A DNA stretch of 64,000 nucleotides, taken from Pantoea sp. Ap-967 (lineage in GTDB: Bacteria; Pseudomonadota; Gammaproteobacteria; Pseudomonadales; Pseudomonadaceae). Where the stretch lies: positions 124,001 through 188,000 of the forward strand of contig NZ_VWXK01000010.1 in NCBI RefSeq assembly GCF_011752565.1, given 5' to 3'. This document shows positions 34,061 to 43,791 of the stretch, one piece after another (within the stretch, counting starts at the first letter, position 1; each line of letters opens with the position of its first letter). A program made the translations under genes and the position numbers. The notes under the pieces were generated by a model. That model saw only the letters and a list, made by a program, of their open reading frames with translations, had not been told where the DNA came from and did not search any database.

Positions 34061-34998
34061 GGGTGCCCGGCCTCGCCGTACACTTCCTTGAGGATGGCTT
34101 CGGCGCCCTGGCCCAGCAGGGCTTCGGCCACTTGCTCGCCAAGGGCCTGCGCCGCTGCGCGCGGTGCGCGGGCATCGGCCACCAGCAAGGTGCCGCCGCT
34201 GGGCTGGCCAACCAGGCCGCGCAGCCACAGCTGCTCGCCTTCAAGCACGGCGTAGCAGGCAATCGGAACCTGGCAGCCGCCATTCAGGCGTTTGTTCAAG
34301 GCCCGCTCGGCCACCACCCGGTCGGCGGTATCGGCATGGTGCAGCGGAGCCAGCAAGGCGTGGATTTCGCTGTCAGCGCTGCGGCATTCGATGCCCACGG
34401 CGCCCTGGCCGCCCGCTGGCAGGCTGTCTTCGACGCTGATCGAGTCGGTGATGCGGTCTTCGAAGCCAAGGCGAATCAGGCCCGCTGCGGCAAGGATGAT
34501 CGCGTCGTACTCGCCGGCATCGAGCTTGGCCAGGCGGGTGTTGACGTTACCCCGCAGGAACTGGATTTTCAGGTCGGGCCGGCGCGCCAGCAACTGGGCC
34601 TGGCGGCGCAGGCTGGACGTGCCGACCACGCTGCCGGCCGGCAGTGCGGCGAGGCTGGCGTAGGTGTTGGAGACAAAGGCATCACGCGGGTCTTCACGCT
34701 CGCAGATGCAGAACAGGCCCAGGCCCTCGGGGAAATCCATGGGCACATCTTTCATCGAATGCACGGCGATGTCGGCTTCGTTGTCCAGCAGCGCGGTTTC
34801 CAGTTCCTTGACGAACAGCCCCTTGCCGCCGATTTTCGCCAGCGGTGCATCAAGCAGCTTGTCGCCACGGCTGACCATGGGCACCAGGGTCACCAACAGC
34901 CCCGGATGCGCCTGTTCAAGGCGGGCTTTGACGTAGTCGGCCTGCCACAGGGCCAAGGCACTTTTACGGGTGGCAATGCGGATTTCGCGAGTGGACAT
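34057..34998 (-). CDS. hemC: Porphobilinogen deaminase (hydroxymethylbilane synthase)
   Basis: This 313-residue enzyme joins four porphobilinogens into hydroxymethylbilane. It starts [19 protein letters not shown]. The conserved substrate-binding Arg residues are in [11 protein letters not shown], the catalytic Asp is in [10 protein letters not shown], and the dipyrromethane-carrying Cys is in [13 protein letters not shown]. It is the first gene of hemC-hemD-hemX-hemY and overlaps hemD by four bases. Confidence 0.96.
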   Translation of the reverse strand: MSTREIRIATRKSALALWQADYVKARLEQAHPGLLVTLVPMVSRGDKLLDAPLAKIGGKGLFVKELETALLDNEADIAVHSMKDVPMDFPEGLGLFCICEREDPRDAFVSNTYASLAALPAGSVVGTSSLRRQAQLLARRPDLKIQFLRGNVNTRLAKLDAGEYDAIILAAAGLIRLGFEDRITDSISVEDSLPAGGQGAVGIECRSADSEIHALLAPLHHADTADRVVAERALNKRLNGGCQVPIACYAVLEGEQLWLRGLVGQPSGGTLLVADARAPRAAAQALGEQVAEALLGQGAEAILKEVYGEAGHP

Positions 34999-35128
34999 GA
35001 AACGCCCCGATGCAGAGAAATGCCGCCGATGATAACAGCATCAACGGCATCGCTTGCAGATACGGATCAACAGACCCGGCGCGGCGCCTGCCAGGGCCGC
35101 GCAGGTTCACAGGCCGGCGAAACGGCGG

Positions 35129-35872
35129 TCAGAGGGTTTGCATCATCTTGCGCACACCCGCCACATGCCGGCGGCTGACGGTCAGGGCATCGCCGTCCAG
35201 GCCCTTGAGGAACAGCTGGAAATGCCCCAGCGGCGTGCGCTGCAGGCGCTCGATGCGTTCACGGGCCACCAGGGCATTACGGTGGATACGCACGAAGCGT
35301 TCGCCAAATTCATCTTCCAGGGCCTTGAGCGGTTCGTCGAGCAACACTTCCCCGGCTTCGTGGCGCAAGGTCACGTATTTATGGTCGGCAATGAAATAGA
35401 TCACCTGGGGCAACGGGATCAATTCGATGCCCTTGCGCGTGCGCGCACTGATATGGCTGCGCGGGTTGCCGCCTTCGCTGCCCGGCCGGGTCAGCGCCGC
35501 CAGTTGCGCACGGTTGGGTTTTTCCGCCTTGCGCAGGGCGTCGCGCAGGGCCTGGGGTTGGATCGGCTTGGTCACATGGCTGAGCGTACTGTCCTTGAAG
35601 GCCTCGGCGCCGTATTCATCGTCGCCGGTGCAAAACACCACCGACGGCGGCGCCTCGCGCTCGCACAGGCGAGCGGCAACCTGCAGGCCATCCAGGCCCG
35701 GCATGCCGATGTCCAGCAGGACGACATCGGGCTTGAGGCTTTCGATCAGAGCCAGGGCCTCCTCGCCGTTGGTGGCGCTGGGCTCCAGCACGGTGTACCC
35801 CTCCAGTTCAGCGAATAGCCGCGTCAGGCGTTCACGGGCTTGGGGTTCATCATCAACGATCAGGACATTCAT
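35129..35872 (-). CDS. algR: LytTR response regulator AlgR
   Basis: This 247-residue two-domain regulator has a receiver (1-120) with the phospho-acceptor D54 in VVLLDIGMPGLDG and lysine in HVTKPIQPQ. Its LytTR DNA-binding domain (about 140-245) contains FIADHKYVTLRHE and VRIHRNALVARERIERL. In P. aeruginosa it controls alginate, type IV pili and virulence with the sensor AlgZ/FimS. The start at 35872 gives the standard N-terminus MNVLIVDDEP. It lies upstream of hemC on the same strand. No algZ gene is present between it and argH. Confidence 0.94.
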   Translation of the reverse strand: MNVLIVDDEPQARERLTRLFAELEGYTVLEPSATNGEEALALIESLKPDVVLLDIGMPGLDGLQVAARLCEREAPPSVVFCTGDDEYGAEAFKDSTLSHVTKPIQPQALRDALRKAEKPNRAQLAALTRPGSEGGNPRSHISARTRKGIELIPLPQVIYFIADHKYVTLRHEAGEVLLDEPLKALEDEFGERFVRIHRNALVARERIERLQRTPLGHFQLFLKGLDGDALTVSRRHVAGVRKMMQTL

Positions 35873-36179
35873 AATTGCTCTGGATTCCTGAGTGAGTCTC
35901 ACGGGTATAGCGTAGACAAGAGCAGGTCGAGCGACACTGCGGTCACGCTCTAGACCGATACGAAGGCCAAAGATTCACTGAGCCGGCAGAATCGCTGCCA
36001 GTCCTCTGTCCAACTGTAGACGGTCCGTGGAACACTGCCGTTCAATCGTTGAATATCGTCATCGCCCGCCTGCATTGATGTTTTCCACCGGTTTCTGTCG
36101 ACCGACGCCCTGCGGTAGCAGGCCCAACCCTGCTATTATCGGCGCCACTTTTTCGTTCACGCCTGCAATGAGTGAATCC
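35873..36179. promoter_or_regulatory. Divergent algR / argH intergenic region
   Basis: This 307-base gap holds the promoters of algR and argH. It has no reading frame that looks coding and no trace of the sensor-kinase gene that lies here in P. aeruginosa. A TATTAT box at 36133-36138 is a possible -10 for argH. Confidence 0.5.
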
Positions 36180-37574
36180 ATGAGCACCGACAAGACCAAT
36201 CAGTCCTGGGGCGGCCGCTTCAGTGAGCCCGTCGACGCCTTCGTCGCCCGCTTCACCGCCTCGGTCGACTTCGACAAGCGCCTGTACCGCCACGACATCA
36301 TGGGTTCGATCGCCCACGCCACCATGCTGGCGCAGGTCGGCGTGCTCAGCGACGCCGAGCGCGACACCATCATCGATGGCCTGAAAACCATCCAGGGCGA
36401 AATCGAGGCCGGCAGCTTCGACTGGCGCGTCGACCTCGAAGACGTGCACATGAACATCGAGGCCCGCCTCACCGACCGCATCGGCATCACCGGCAAGAAG
36501 CTGCACACCGGCCGTAGCCGCAACGACCAGGTGGCCACCGATATCCGCCTGTGGCTGCGCGACGAAATCGACCTGATCCTGGCCGAAATCACCCGCCTGC
36601 AGCAGGGCCTGCTGGAGCAGGCCGAGCGCGAAGCCGAAACCATCATGCCTGGCTTCACCCACCTGCAGACGGCCCAGCCGGTCACCTTCGGCCACCACCT
36701 GCTGGCCTGGTTCGAAATGCTCAGCCGCGACTACGAGCGCCTGGTCGACTGCCGCAAGCGCGCCAACCGCATGCCCCTGGGCAGCGCCGCGCTGGCCGGC
36801 ACCACCTACCCGATCGACCGTGAACTGACCTGCAAGCTGCTGGGCTTCGAAGCCGTGGCCGGCAACTCGCTGGACGGCGTTTCGGACCGCGACTTCGCCA
36901 TCGAATTCTGCGCTGCCGCCAGCGTGGCGATGATGCACCTGTCGCGCTTCTCCGAAGAGCTGGTGCTGTGGACCAGCGCCCAGTTCCAGTTCATCGACTT
37001 GCCCGACCGCTTCTGCACCGGCAGCTCGATCATGCCGCAAAAGAAGAACCCGGACGTGCCGGAACTGGTGCGTGGCAAGAGCGGCCGTGTGTTCGGCGCG
37101 CTGACCGGCCTGCTGACCCTGATGAAAGGCCAGCCGCTGGCCTACAACAAGGACAACCAGGAAGACAAGGAGCCGCTGTTCGACGCCGCCGATACCCTGC
37201 GCGACTCGCTGCGGGCCTTCGCCGACATGATTCCGGCCATCAAGCCCAAGCACGCGATCATGCGTGAAGCGGCCCTGCGCGGTTTCTCCACCGCCACCGA
37301 CCTCGCCGACTACCTGGTACGCCGCGGCCTGCCGTTCCGTGATTGCCACGAGATCGTCGGCCATGCGGTGAAGTATGGCGTGGACACCGGCAAGGACCTG
37401 GCCGAGATGAGCCTGGACGAACTGCGCCAGTTCAGCGACCAGATCGAGCAGGACGTGTTCGCCGTGCTGACCCTGGAAGGTTCGGTGAATGCCCGTAACC
37501 ACATTGGCGGAACCGCACCGGCCCAGGTGCGCGCCGCCGTGGTTCGCGGCAAGGCCCTGCTGGCTTCGCGCTAA
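36180..37574 (+). CDS. argH: Argininosuccinate lyase
   Basis: This 464-residue fumarase-superfamily enzyme splits argininosuccinate into arginine and fumarate, the last step of arginine synthesis. It has the flexible catalytic loop [15 protein letters not shown], the [13 protein letters not shown] motif and [10 protein letters not shown] second in-frame ATG lies four codons upstream (36168); the start at 36180 gives the commonly used N-terminus [14 protein letters not shown]. Confidence 0.96.
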   Translation: MSTDKTNQSWGGRFSEPVDAFVARFTASVDFDKRLYRHDIMGSIAHATMLAQVGVLSDAERDTIIDGLKTIQGEIEAGSFDWRVDLEDVHMNIEARLTDRIGITGKKLHTGRSRNDQVATDIRLWLRDEIDLILAEITRLQQGLLEQAEREAETIMPGFTHLQTAQPVTFGHHLLAWFEMLSRDYERLVDCRKRANRMPLGSAALAGTTYPIDRELTCKLLGFEAVAGNSLDGVSDRDFAIEFCAAASVAMMHLSRFSEELVLWTSAQFQFIDLPDRFCTGSSIMPQKKNPDVPELVRGKSGRVFGALTGLLTLMKGQPLAYNKDNQEDKEPLFDAADTLRDSLRAFADMIPAIKPKHAIMREAALRGFSTATDLADYLVRRGLPFRDCHEIVGHAVKYGVDTGKDLAEMSLDELRQFSDQIEQDVFAVLTLEGSVNARNHIGGTAPAQVRAAVVRGKALLASR

Positions 37575-37580
37575 GGCCCA

Positions 37581-37633
37581 TTGCGCAAGCCCGCCCCTAC
37601 ACCCTGTAGGAGCGGGCTTGCCCCGCGAAGGCC
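37581..37633. repeat. REP element pair between argH and a GST gene
   Basis: AAGCCCGCCCCTACA and TGTAGGAGCGGGCTTGCCCCGCG lie almost back to back, between the convergent 3' ends of argH and the glutathione transferase gene. The left copy is shortened. Confidence 0.8.
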
Positions 37634-37645
37634 CCAACGCCGACT

Positions 37646-38305
37646 TCAGCGCTTGCCGCTGCGCACCATCTCCAGAAACGCCGGCATCGCCGCGTCCTTG
37701 TCTGCCACCACGCGCGCCATGTGCGGGTGCTCGCCCATCAGTTGCAACAATGCCTTGGCCTGGGGGAAGTCCGCCAGGAAGTCGATGCCCAGTACCTTCT
37801 TGCCCACCGCACAGGCCAGGTCGACCGAGAAGCAGAACATCAAGTCGGCCACAGTCAACTGCTCACCCGCCACATAGGGGGCAAACCGCCCATTGCGCTT
37901 GAGCGTGGCAAAGCCTGCCAACAGCTCGGCACGCGCACGCTCCTTGATCAACGGCTCGACCGCCGCACCAAAGAAGGCCTCTGCATAGCAGGTACGTGCT
38001 GGCAGCTCGATGTACAACTCGATCTCCTTGAGCAGTTCGCGCACCTTGGCCTGGGCAAATGGGTCGCTCGGCAGCAGCGCCTTGCCGCCCAGGGTTTCCA
38101 GGTAGTCGAGGATCACGCTGGTTTCGCTGAGGAAACCGTGCTCGGTTTGCAGCACCGGCACCTTGCCCCGCGGGCTGACCGCTAGCGCCTGGGGCGCCTG
38201 GCCGCCATAGAACGCGACCTCCTCGAAGGGCAGGCCCTTCTCCAGCAGGGCCAGCTTGACCATGTTGTAGTAGTTGCTGACCGAGAATCCGTGAAGCTTG
38301 AGCAT
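37646..38305 (-). CDS. Glutathione S-transferase family protein
   Basis: This 219-residue protein has an N-terminal thioredoxin-like domain (1-78) with SPRGKVPVLQTEHGFLSETSVILDYLE, where the cis-Pro and the ETS glutathione contact are visible. An all-helical domain follows (88-215) with LTVADLMF. The start is supported by GGAGGC. The substrate is unknown; this may be a detoxification or a structural GST. Confidence 0.9.
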   Translation of the reverse strand: MLKLHGFSVSNYYNMVKLALLEKGLPFEEVAFYGGQAPQALAVSPRGKVPVLQTEHGFLSETSVILDYLETLGGKALLPSDPFAQAKVRELLKEIELYIELPARTCYAEAFFGAAVEPLIKERARAELLAGFATLKRNGRFAPYVAGEQLTVADLMFCFSVDLACAVGKKVLGIDFLADFPQAKALLQLMGEHPHMARVVADKDAAMPAFLEMVRSGKR

Positions 38306-38452
38306 GGGGTAACAGCCTCCAGGCCGTGTGGGGATGGCTGGGCTGTTATAGCCCCTGGGCGTTTTCCTGACCAGCGTCATGCACCCCGTCGATGGCCAGG
38401 CATTGCCGGCGCGGGCGTGGCACACTGTGCGTCCCACCACAGGAGCCGCGCC

Positions 38453-38752
38453 ATGAGCGAGCACGACGACATCGAAAACGACGACGAAGCCTTCGCCGAG
38501 GCGACACTGACCGAAGCCATCGAAAACCAGATTGAAAGCGGCGAGCCGCCAGCGGCCAAGGCCACGTTCAACAAGCTGACCCTGGTCGGCTACGAGCGCG
38601 AAGACATCCTCAACCTGATGGCCCACGTGCTGGCCATCGAGATCGACAACATGCTCAAGGACGACCGCGCCTTCGACGGCCAGTGGTACGAAGCCGCCCT
38701 GCGCGCCCTGCCGGAGCTGCCGCCTGAGGCAGATCAAGGCGACGACGAATAA
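38453..38752 (+). CDS. Small acidic conserved protein of unknown function
   Basis: I do not recognise this 99-residue protein. It is very acidic at both ends (MSEHDDIENDDEAFAEA..., ...EADQGDDE) with a helical middle (FNKLTLVGYEREDILNLMAHVLAIEIDNML). AGGAG lies 8 bases before the ATG. Codon use is typical of the window and it reads as a real gene followed by a TIGR02647 gene in the same direction. Confidence 0.75.
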   Translation: MSEHDDIENDDEAFAEATLTEAIENQIESGEPPAAKATFNKLTLVGYEREDILNLMAHVLAIEIDNMLKDDRAFDGQWYEAALRALPELPPEADQGDDE

Positions 38753-38772
38753 GCCGACTACACTCCAGGGTC

Positions 38773-38792
38773 AGGCACCGCTGGCGGTGCCG
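38773..38792. other. Perfect hairpin between two small genes
   Basis: GGCACCG-CTGG-CGGTGCC is a 7-bp perfect stem in the 69-base gap between the acidic protein gene and the TIGR02647 gene. No T-run follows, so a terminator is doubtful. Confidence 0.35.
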
Positions 38793-38821
38793 CCATCCTT
38801 GTCTGGAAGTCAGGAGTCGCC

Positions 38822-39067
38822 ATGTCCTTCACCCCCGAACTGATCGCCGAACTGGAAGTGCTTGCCCTGTTCAACCTGGACAACCACCAGGAAGGCATCA
38901 AAGTTGGCAGCAATGCTTCGCCCGCCTTGATCGCCGCGGCCAAGCGCCTTCATGAAAAAGAGCTCACCGACCAGCCCGATGGTGGCTACCTCACCAGCCT
39001 CGGGAACGATGCGGCTGAAAGCGTTCAACTGTTGCTTAGCATTCTTAAAACGCCACAGCCTGCTTGA
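38822..39067 (+). CDS. TIGR02647 family protein
   Basis: This 81-residue protein (MSFTPELIAELEVLALFNLDN...) matches TIGR02647, a short family of unknown function in gammaproteobacteria. It is predicted helical with no membrane part. It ends just before a REP pair. Confidence 0.85.
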   Translation: MSFTPELIAELEVLALFNLDNHQEGIKVGSNASPALIAAAKRLHEKELTDQPDGGYLTSLGNDAAESVQLLLSILKTPQPA

Positions 39068-39076
39068 TCCTGTGCT

Positions 39077-39153
39077 GGCCTCTTCGCGGGGCAAGCCCGC
39101 TCCTACAGGCGCCGTCCTTTGTGTAGGAGCGGGCTTGCCCCGCGAAGAGGCCT
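39077..39153. repeat. REP element pair (inverted)
   Basis: GGCCTCTTCGCGGGGCAAGCCCGC...CTACAGG and its inverse GTGTAGGAGCGGGCTTGCCCCGCGAAGAGGCC are separated by about 14 bases. Both copies are complete and near identical. They lie between the TIGR02647 gene and cyaA. Confidence 0.9.
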
Positions 39154-39258
39154 GACCACGCGTTAGAAAAATGACGTCAAAAACCCATTCAGCGCTTATC
39201 CCACTGCCCCACTCAGGCTAAACTCGCCACAGCTCCCCCGGCCCGCCCTGAGTGCCCC

Positions 39259-42123
39259 ATGAACCACCCCCACGAAATCCGCCCCGACCTCGACCAAGGC
39301 ATCGACCGCAAGGTGCTGGCGACGCTGCGTGCGCGTTTTCTGCATATCAACCAGGGCCGCCTGGAGCGGGCCATGGAAGGCCTGTCGACCCGCCAGCAAC
39401 TGGTGCTGACCCTGTTGCCGCTGCTGTTCCACGTCAACCACCCGCTGCTGCCCGGCTACGTGTCCGGCGCCACCCCAGCTGGCGTGGCCGGCTTCGAGCC
39501 CGACGCCGAACGGGTTGCCGAGGCCCAGCGCCTGGCCCGCTCGTTCGCCTACAAGGCCCGCCACGGCAACCCGCCGCGGCCGATCCACGGCCTGTTTTTG
39601 ATGGGCAGCCTGGGCTCGCTGGCCCAGGCCGAGCAAAGCGACATGGACCTGTGGGTATGCCACGCCCCAGGCCTGGACGACACCCAGCGCGACGAACTGC
39701 GGCGCAAGTGCCAGCTGCTCGAAGCCTGGGCCGCCAGCCAGGGCGCCGAGGCGCACTTCTTCCTGATCGACCCGCAGCATTTCGCCCAGGGCCTGCGCGA
39801 CGGCCAGCTGAGCTCCGACGACTGTGGCACCACCCAGCACTACCTGCTGCTCGACGAGTTCTACCGCACCGCCATCTGGCTGGCCGGGCGCACACCGCTG
39901 TGGTGGCTGGTGCCGGCGTATGAAGAGCACAACTACCAGGGCTATGCCGAAACCCTGCTGTCCAAGCGCTTCATTCGCAACCAGGATGCCCTCGACCTTG
40001 GCCACCTGGCGCACATTCCGCCTGGCGAATACGTGGGGGCCGGCCTGTGGCAACTGTTCAAGGGCATCGACTCGCCCTACAAGTCGCTGCTCAAGCTGCT
40101 GCTGACCGAGGTCTATGCCAGCGAACACCCCAACGTGCGCTGCCTGAGCCTGGACTACAAGCAGGCGGTGTTCGCCAACCAGCTCGACCTCGACGAGCTC
40201 GACCCCTACGTGATGGTGTACCGGCGCATCGAGCGCTACCTGCAGGCCCGGGGCGAAACCGCGCGCCTGGAGCTGGTGCGGCGCAGCCTGTACCTGAAGG
40301 TGAACAAGAAGCTCAGCGGCCTGGAGCGCAACCGCAACCACGGCTGGCAACGCCAGCTGCTGCAGCGCCTGGCCGATGAGTGGGGCTGGGACGAGCGCCA
40401 ACTGGCGCTGCTCGACAGCCGCAGCCAGTGGAAAGTGCGCCAGGTGGCCGTGGAGCGCCGGGAACTGGTGGCCGAGCTCAACCACAGCTACCGCTTTCTC
40501 AACCAGTTCGCGCAGCAGCAGAACGCCAGCACCCGCGCCGACCAGCGCGACCTCAACGTGCTGGGCCGGCGCCTGTACGCCGCCTTCGAGCGCCGCGCCG
40601 GCAAGATCGAAGCGATCAACCCAGGCATTGCCCCGGACATCGCCGAAGACACCGTCACCCTGGTGCACTCGCCCAACCGCAAGGAACCCGGCAGCCATCA
40701 CTGGGGCTTGTACAACGGCAACCTGGGCACCCATGAGTGGGAGCACTTCAGCCCGATCAAGCGCTGCCGCGAGCTGCTGGAACTGCTGACCTGGGCCCAC
40801 CGCAACGGCGTCATCGACAGCAGCACGCGCCTGGCACTGCACCCAGGCGACAGCGACCTGACCGAGTTCGAGCTGTTCAACCTGGTCGGCAGCTTGCAGC
40901 AGGGCATCCCGCTGCCCCTGGAGGGCGTTGGCGAAGTACGCCTGCTGCAACCGAGCGTGGCCGACGAAATCCTGCTGCTGGTCAACGTCGGCGTCGACCC
41001 ACTGCGCCACCACCGTGACCTGAACATCATGATGACCACCGAGCGCACCGACTCGCTGAGCTATGCCGGGGTACGCGAGAACCTGGTGCTGACGCTCGAT
41101 CAGGTCACCCTCAACAGCTGGAACGAAGTGCTGGTGCAGCGCTATGACGGCGAGCACGCGCTGCTGCGTTGCCTGCGCGATTTCCTCAACAGCCTGGGCC
41201 AGCGCAGCCACCGCCCGCGGGTGCGGGTGCGCTGCTTCTGCCACAACCGCGCCCAGGCCATCAGCCAGCGGGTGGAGGAGATTTTCGACACCGTGCAATT
41301 GCTGCTCGACCAGGGCCGCAACCACCGCTACGTGCTGCAGGTGGCCCAGTACACCCACGTGCTGGAGTTGCTGCCCGGCCAGGTCAGCCTGGCGACCCTG
41401 GCCGGGCATGAGGCCGTGCTGGGTTGCCTGGGCGAGGAGCGCAGCACCTACAGCCCGCTGTACCTCGACGCCAACGCCCTGCAGGACCACGACCTGCCGC
41501 TGGTGCTGGCACAGGAGCAGCCGGGTTGCATCCAGGTGTTCTACCGCCTGTTCGACGGCTGGGCCGACCTCTACGTGCTCGACGAGTACAACGCGCTGTG
41601 GCAGCAACGCCTGCCGCTGCACGATGAAAACCACCTGCTGCTGCCGCTGCAGCGTTTCCTGCGCTCGGTGCTGATGCGCCACGATGCACGCCTGCCGCTG
41701 GACTGCCTGCAACAGGCTTCACTGGATATCCACTACGGCCAATTGCTGCCAAGCGGGCCAGGCAAGGCGCGCAGCGTGGAGCCACGCCCGGCACCGAGCG
41801 ATGCCAGTGACCAGCCGTACTACGAGGTTCAGGCCATCCTGCAGGCCGGTGCGGGGGATGAGGTGCATGTCACGCTGTATTGCGACCAGCTGGAGTTCTC
41901 CGAGCTGGACCATGGCGAGCAGCTGTATGAGGTGGTCGCCCGGCAGATCCTCGGCCAGCGCCGCAGCGCCGGGCACTACCGCTGTTACATCACGGACCTG
42001 GATTTGTCCGAGCTGCTTGAAGACGAGCAAGGCTCGACCAGCCTTTACCTGCGCTACAAGCGCGAGCTGGAGCAGGCGCTGAACGAGGGGTTGGCGAAAT
42101 TGCACGCCACGTTGGAACCTTAG
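39259..42123 (+). CDS. cyaA: Class I adenylate cyclase
   Basis: This 954-residue enzyme makes cyclic AMP from ATP. The N-terminal catalytic half (about 1-500) holds the nucleotidyltransferase motif MGSLGSLAQAEQSDMDLWVCH near 115-135 and DPQHFAQG. The C-terminal half resembles the regulatory domain of class I cyclases. Length is a little above the E. coli enzyme, as usual in Pseudomonas. It is a single gene, convergent with rnk. Confidence 0.95.
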   Translation: MNHPHEIRPDLDQGIDRKVLATLRARFLHINQGRLERAMEGLSTRQQLVLTLLPLLFHVNHPLLPGYVSGATPAGVAGFEPDAERVAEAQRLARSFAYKARHGNPPRPIHGLFLMGSLGSLAQAEQSDMDLWVCHAPGLDDTQRDELRRKCQLLEAWAASQGAEAHFFLIDPQHFAQGLRDGQLSSDDCGTTQHYLLLDEFYRTAIWLAGRTPLWWLVPAYEEHNYQGYAETLLSKRFIRNQDALDLGHLAHIPPGEYVGAGLWQLFKGIDSPYKSLLKLLLTEVYASEHPNVRCLSLDYKQAVFANQLDLDELDPYVMVYRRIERYLQARGETARLELVRRSLYLKVNKKLSGLERNRNHGWQRQLLQRLADEWGWDERQLALLDSRSQWKVRQVAVERRELVAELNHSYRFLNQFAQQQNASTRADQRDLNVLGRRLYAAFERRAGKIEAINPGIAPDIAEDTVTLVHSPNRKEPGSHHWGLYNGNLGTHEWEHFSPIKRCRELLELLTWAHRNGVIDSSTRLALHPGDSDLTEFELFNLVGSLQQGIPLPLEGVGEVRLLQPSVADEILLLVNVGVDPLRHHRDLNIMMTTERTDSLSYAGVRENLVLTLDQVTLNSWNEVLVQRYDGEHALLRCLRDFLNSLGQRSHRPRVRVRCFCHNRAQAISQRVEEIFDTVQLLLDQGRNHRYVLQVAQYTHVLELLPGQVSLATLAGHEAVLGCLGEERSTYSPLYLDANALQDHDLPLVLAQEQPGCIQVFYRLFDGWADLYVLDEYNALWQQRLPLHDENHLLLPLQRFLRSVLMRHDARLPLDCLQQASLDIHYGQLLPSGPGKARSVEPRPAPSDASDQPYYEVQAILQAGAGDEVHVTLYCDQLEFSELDHGEQLYEVVARQILGQRRSAGHYRCYITDLDLSELLEDEQGSTSLYLRYKRELEQALNEGLAKLHATLEP

Positions 42124-42139
42124 ATAAAGCCGGGGCTGC

Positions 42140-42225
42140 TTTGCAGCCCATCGCAGGCAAGCCTGCTCCTACAAGGGTATGCGATCACCTGTGGGAGCGA
42201 GCAAAGCTCGCGATGGGGCGCAAAG
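42140..42225. repeat. REP elements between cyaA and rnk
   Basis: GCCCATCGCAGGCAAGCCTGCTCCTACA and GTGGGAGCGAGCAAAGCTCGCGATGGGGC are inverted but belong to two sequence variants, so this is a mixed pair. It lies between two convergent genes. Confidence 0.8.
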
Positions 42226-42238
42226 CGCCCCCAAGATC

Positions 42239-42649
42239 TCAAAGGTCGAAATCCCCAGCAGCCTCTGGCTGATACTCCACATCCAGCAACTCAAGCTTCA
42301 GGGTCTTGCCCCCCGGCGCCGGCCAATCGATCTGCTCGCCCACCGACAACCCCAGCAGCGCACAGCCAATCGGCGCCAACACCGACACCTTGCCCTCGCC
42401 GCCAGCATCCTTGGGGTACACCAGGGTCAGGTGGTAATCCTTGCCACTGGCCAATTCACGGCAATGCACCCGCGAGTTCATGGTGACCACGCCCGCCGGC
42501 ACTTCCTCATGCCCAACCACCTGCCCGGCACGGTCCAGCTCCTCCTGCAAGGCAAGCACGCCCGGGGCGCTGTCATCGAGGCTGTCGATCAGGCGCTCGA
42601 GACGCTGTACGTCCAGTCGGGTGAGGATAAGGGAAGGCTTGGTGCTCAT
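42239..42649 (-). CDS. rnk: Regulator of nucleoside diphosphate kinase (Rnk)
   Basis: This 136-residue protein has a short N-terminal coiled coil (about 10-45) and a C-terminal GreA/GreB-like FKBP fold (about 50-130, with VTMNSRVHCRELASG and LAPIGCALLGLSVGEQIDWP). Rnk binds RNA polymerase and influences nucleoside diphosphate kinase levels. It lacks the long acidic tip of Gre factors. Confidence 0.92.
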   Translation of the reverse strand: MSTKPSLILTRLDVQRLERLIDSLDDSAPGVLALQEELDRAGQVVGHEEVPAGVVTMNSRVHCRELASGKDYHLTLVYPKDAGGEGKVSVLAPIGCALLGLSVGEQIDWPAPGGKTLKLELLDVEYQPEAAGDFDL

Positions 42650-42698
42650 GATCCAGTCAGACTCCTTTGAACAGGCGATTTTGCACAGGCAGATAAAG

Positions 42699-42725
42699 CA
42701 AAACCCCGCCCAAGGGCGGGGTTTG
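42699..42725 (-). terminator. Terminator after the cyaY-DUF1289 operon
   Basis: AAAACCCCGCC-CAAG-GGCGGGGTTT is a strong hairpin with flanking A and T runs. It lies between the DUF1289 gene stop and rnk, on the minus-strand exit side of the former. Confidence 0.85.
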
Positions 42726-42781
42726 TCAATGCTTTCGCGTCGGTGACGCACAACCCGACACTACCACAGCCGGGCAAATAC

Positions 42782-42994
42782 TCAAGCCCGCGCGCGCAGC
42801 GCCTGGGCCTCGCGGCAGATCTGCCGGCGCCGCTCGTCATCGGCCGAACGCCACTCGCGAATGTGCTCGACATGCCGGTGGCAACCGGTGCACACCCGCT
42901 GTTCGTCCAGCCGGCACACGCTGATGCAGGGCGACGGCACTGCGGGGCTGACATTGCTGTAGAGCGGCTTGGCTGGCCGCGCCGGAGTGCTCAT
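42782..42994 (-). CDS. DUF1289 family Cys-rich small protein
   Basis: This 70-residue protein has the DUF1289 pattern of Cys residues, PSPCISVCRLDEQRVCTGCHRH, suited to a metal site. An Arg-rich C-terminal helix follows (EWRSADDERRRQICREAQ). Its ATG starts one base after the cyaY stop (TGACATG), so the two are an operon. Confidence 0.88.
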   Translation of the reverse strand: MSTPARPAKPLYSNVSPAVPSPCISVCRLDEQRVCTGCHRHVEHIREWRSADDERRRQICREAQALRARA

Positions 42995-42995
42995 G

Positions 42996-43328
42996 TCAGA
43001 TCTCGTCGAAGTCCAGCTTCTCGCCGGCCCGCTCCCAGACGATACGCTCGAGCATTTCACCCAGCAGCTCTTCGCTTTTCTCGCACACCCACTTGCCGCT
43101 TTCTTCGTCGTAGTCGAAGTGGAAGCCGCCGGAGCGGTCGGCCAGCCACAGCTGGCGCAGCGGCTCCTGGCGGCTGAAGATCAGCTGGGCGCCGCCTTCG
43201 AACTTGATGGTGAGAACACCGCCGGAGTTCTCCATGTCCAGGTCCAGGCCGCTCTCGTCGAACAGGTCTTCCAGGGCCTGTTGGGTCGCGTCGACCAGAT
43301 CATGGAAACGCGCTTCGCTCAAACTCAT
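42996..43328 (-). CDS. cyaY: Frataxin-like iron donor CyaY
   Basis: This 110-residue frataxin homologue works in iron-sulfur cluster assembly. It starts MSLSEARFHDLVDATQQALED with the acidic first helix that binds iron. The family core GGVLTIKFEGGAQLIFSRQEPLRQLWLA and FHFDYDEESGKWVCEKS are present. The gene is divergent from the lppL-lysA operon, the usual arrangement. Confidence 0.95.
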   Translation of the reverse strand: MSLSEARFHDLVDATQQALEDLFDESGLDLDMENSGGVLTIKFEGGAQLIFSRQEPLRQLWLADRSGGFHFDYDEESGKWVCEKSEELLGEMLERIVWERAGEKLDFDEI

Positions 43329-43415
43329 TGCAGGAACCTCGAAATTGACTGCTTCACGGGCAAGCCGGGCAAGATACGGGCGCCGAGCCCTGAATGCAAA
43401 GGCTAGCGACTGCCT

Positions 43416-43458
43416 GCAGCGGCCTCTTGGCGGGCAAACCCGCTGCCACAGGGGGGCC
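43416..43458. repeat. Single diverged REP element
   Basis: CAGCGGCCTCTTGGCGGGCAAACCCGCTGCCACAGG matches the REP core with several changes. It has no partner and lies in the cyaY-lppL divergent gap. Confidence 0.6.
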
Positions 43459-43578
43459 AGTGCCGGCACAGGCAACACCCAAGCATAGCCCGCCCGACGG
43501 ACCGGCTCTTGCATAGGCAAGCCGCCGGTCGCTCGGTATACTCGGGCGCAATACTGCATATTTCAAAGGATTTCACCC

Positions 43579-43782
43579 ATGAAGCGCCTGATTTCCTCGC
43601 TCGCGGCGCTGGTCGCGGTTGCCTGCCTCGTTTCGGCCTGCGGCCAGAAGGGCCCCCTGTACCTGCCTGAAGATGGCAAGGACGGCAAAGGCCCGAAAAA
43701 ATCGCACCAGCACCAGCACGCCCCTGCGGTCCAGCCGCAAGATGAGCAGCCGATCCAGCCCGAGCAGTCGCCAGAGCAGTAA
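43579..43782 (+). CDS. lppL: Small lipoprotein LppL (LptM-like)
   Basis: This 67-residue lipoprotein has a signal peptide ending in the lipobox LVSAC (C21), then [10 protein letters not shown], the motif of LptM/YifL-type lipoproteins that associate with the LptDE lipopolysaccharide translocon. The rest is His/Gln/Pro-rich and low in complexity. It is the first gene of the lysA operon, 9 bases upstream of lysA. Confidence 0.9.
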   Translation: MKRLISSLAALVAVACLVSACGQKGPLYLPEDGKDGKGPKKSHQHQHAPAVQPQDEQPIQPEQSPEQ

Positions 43783-43791
43783 GGAAATCAG

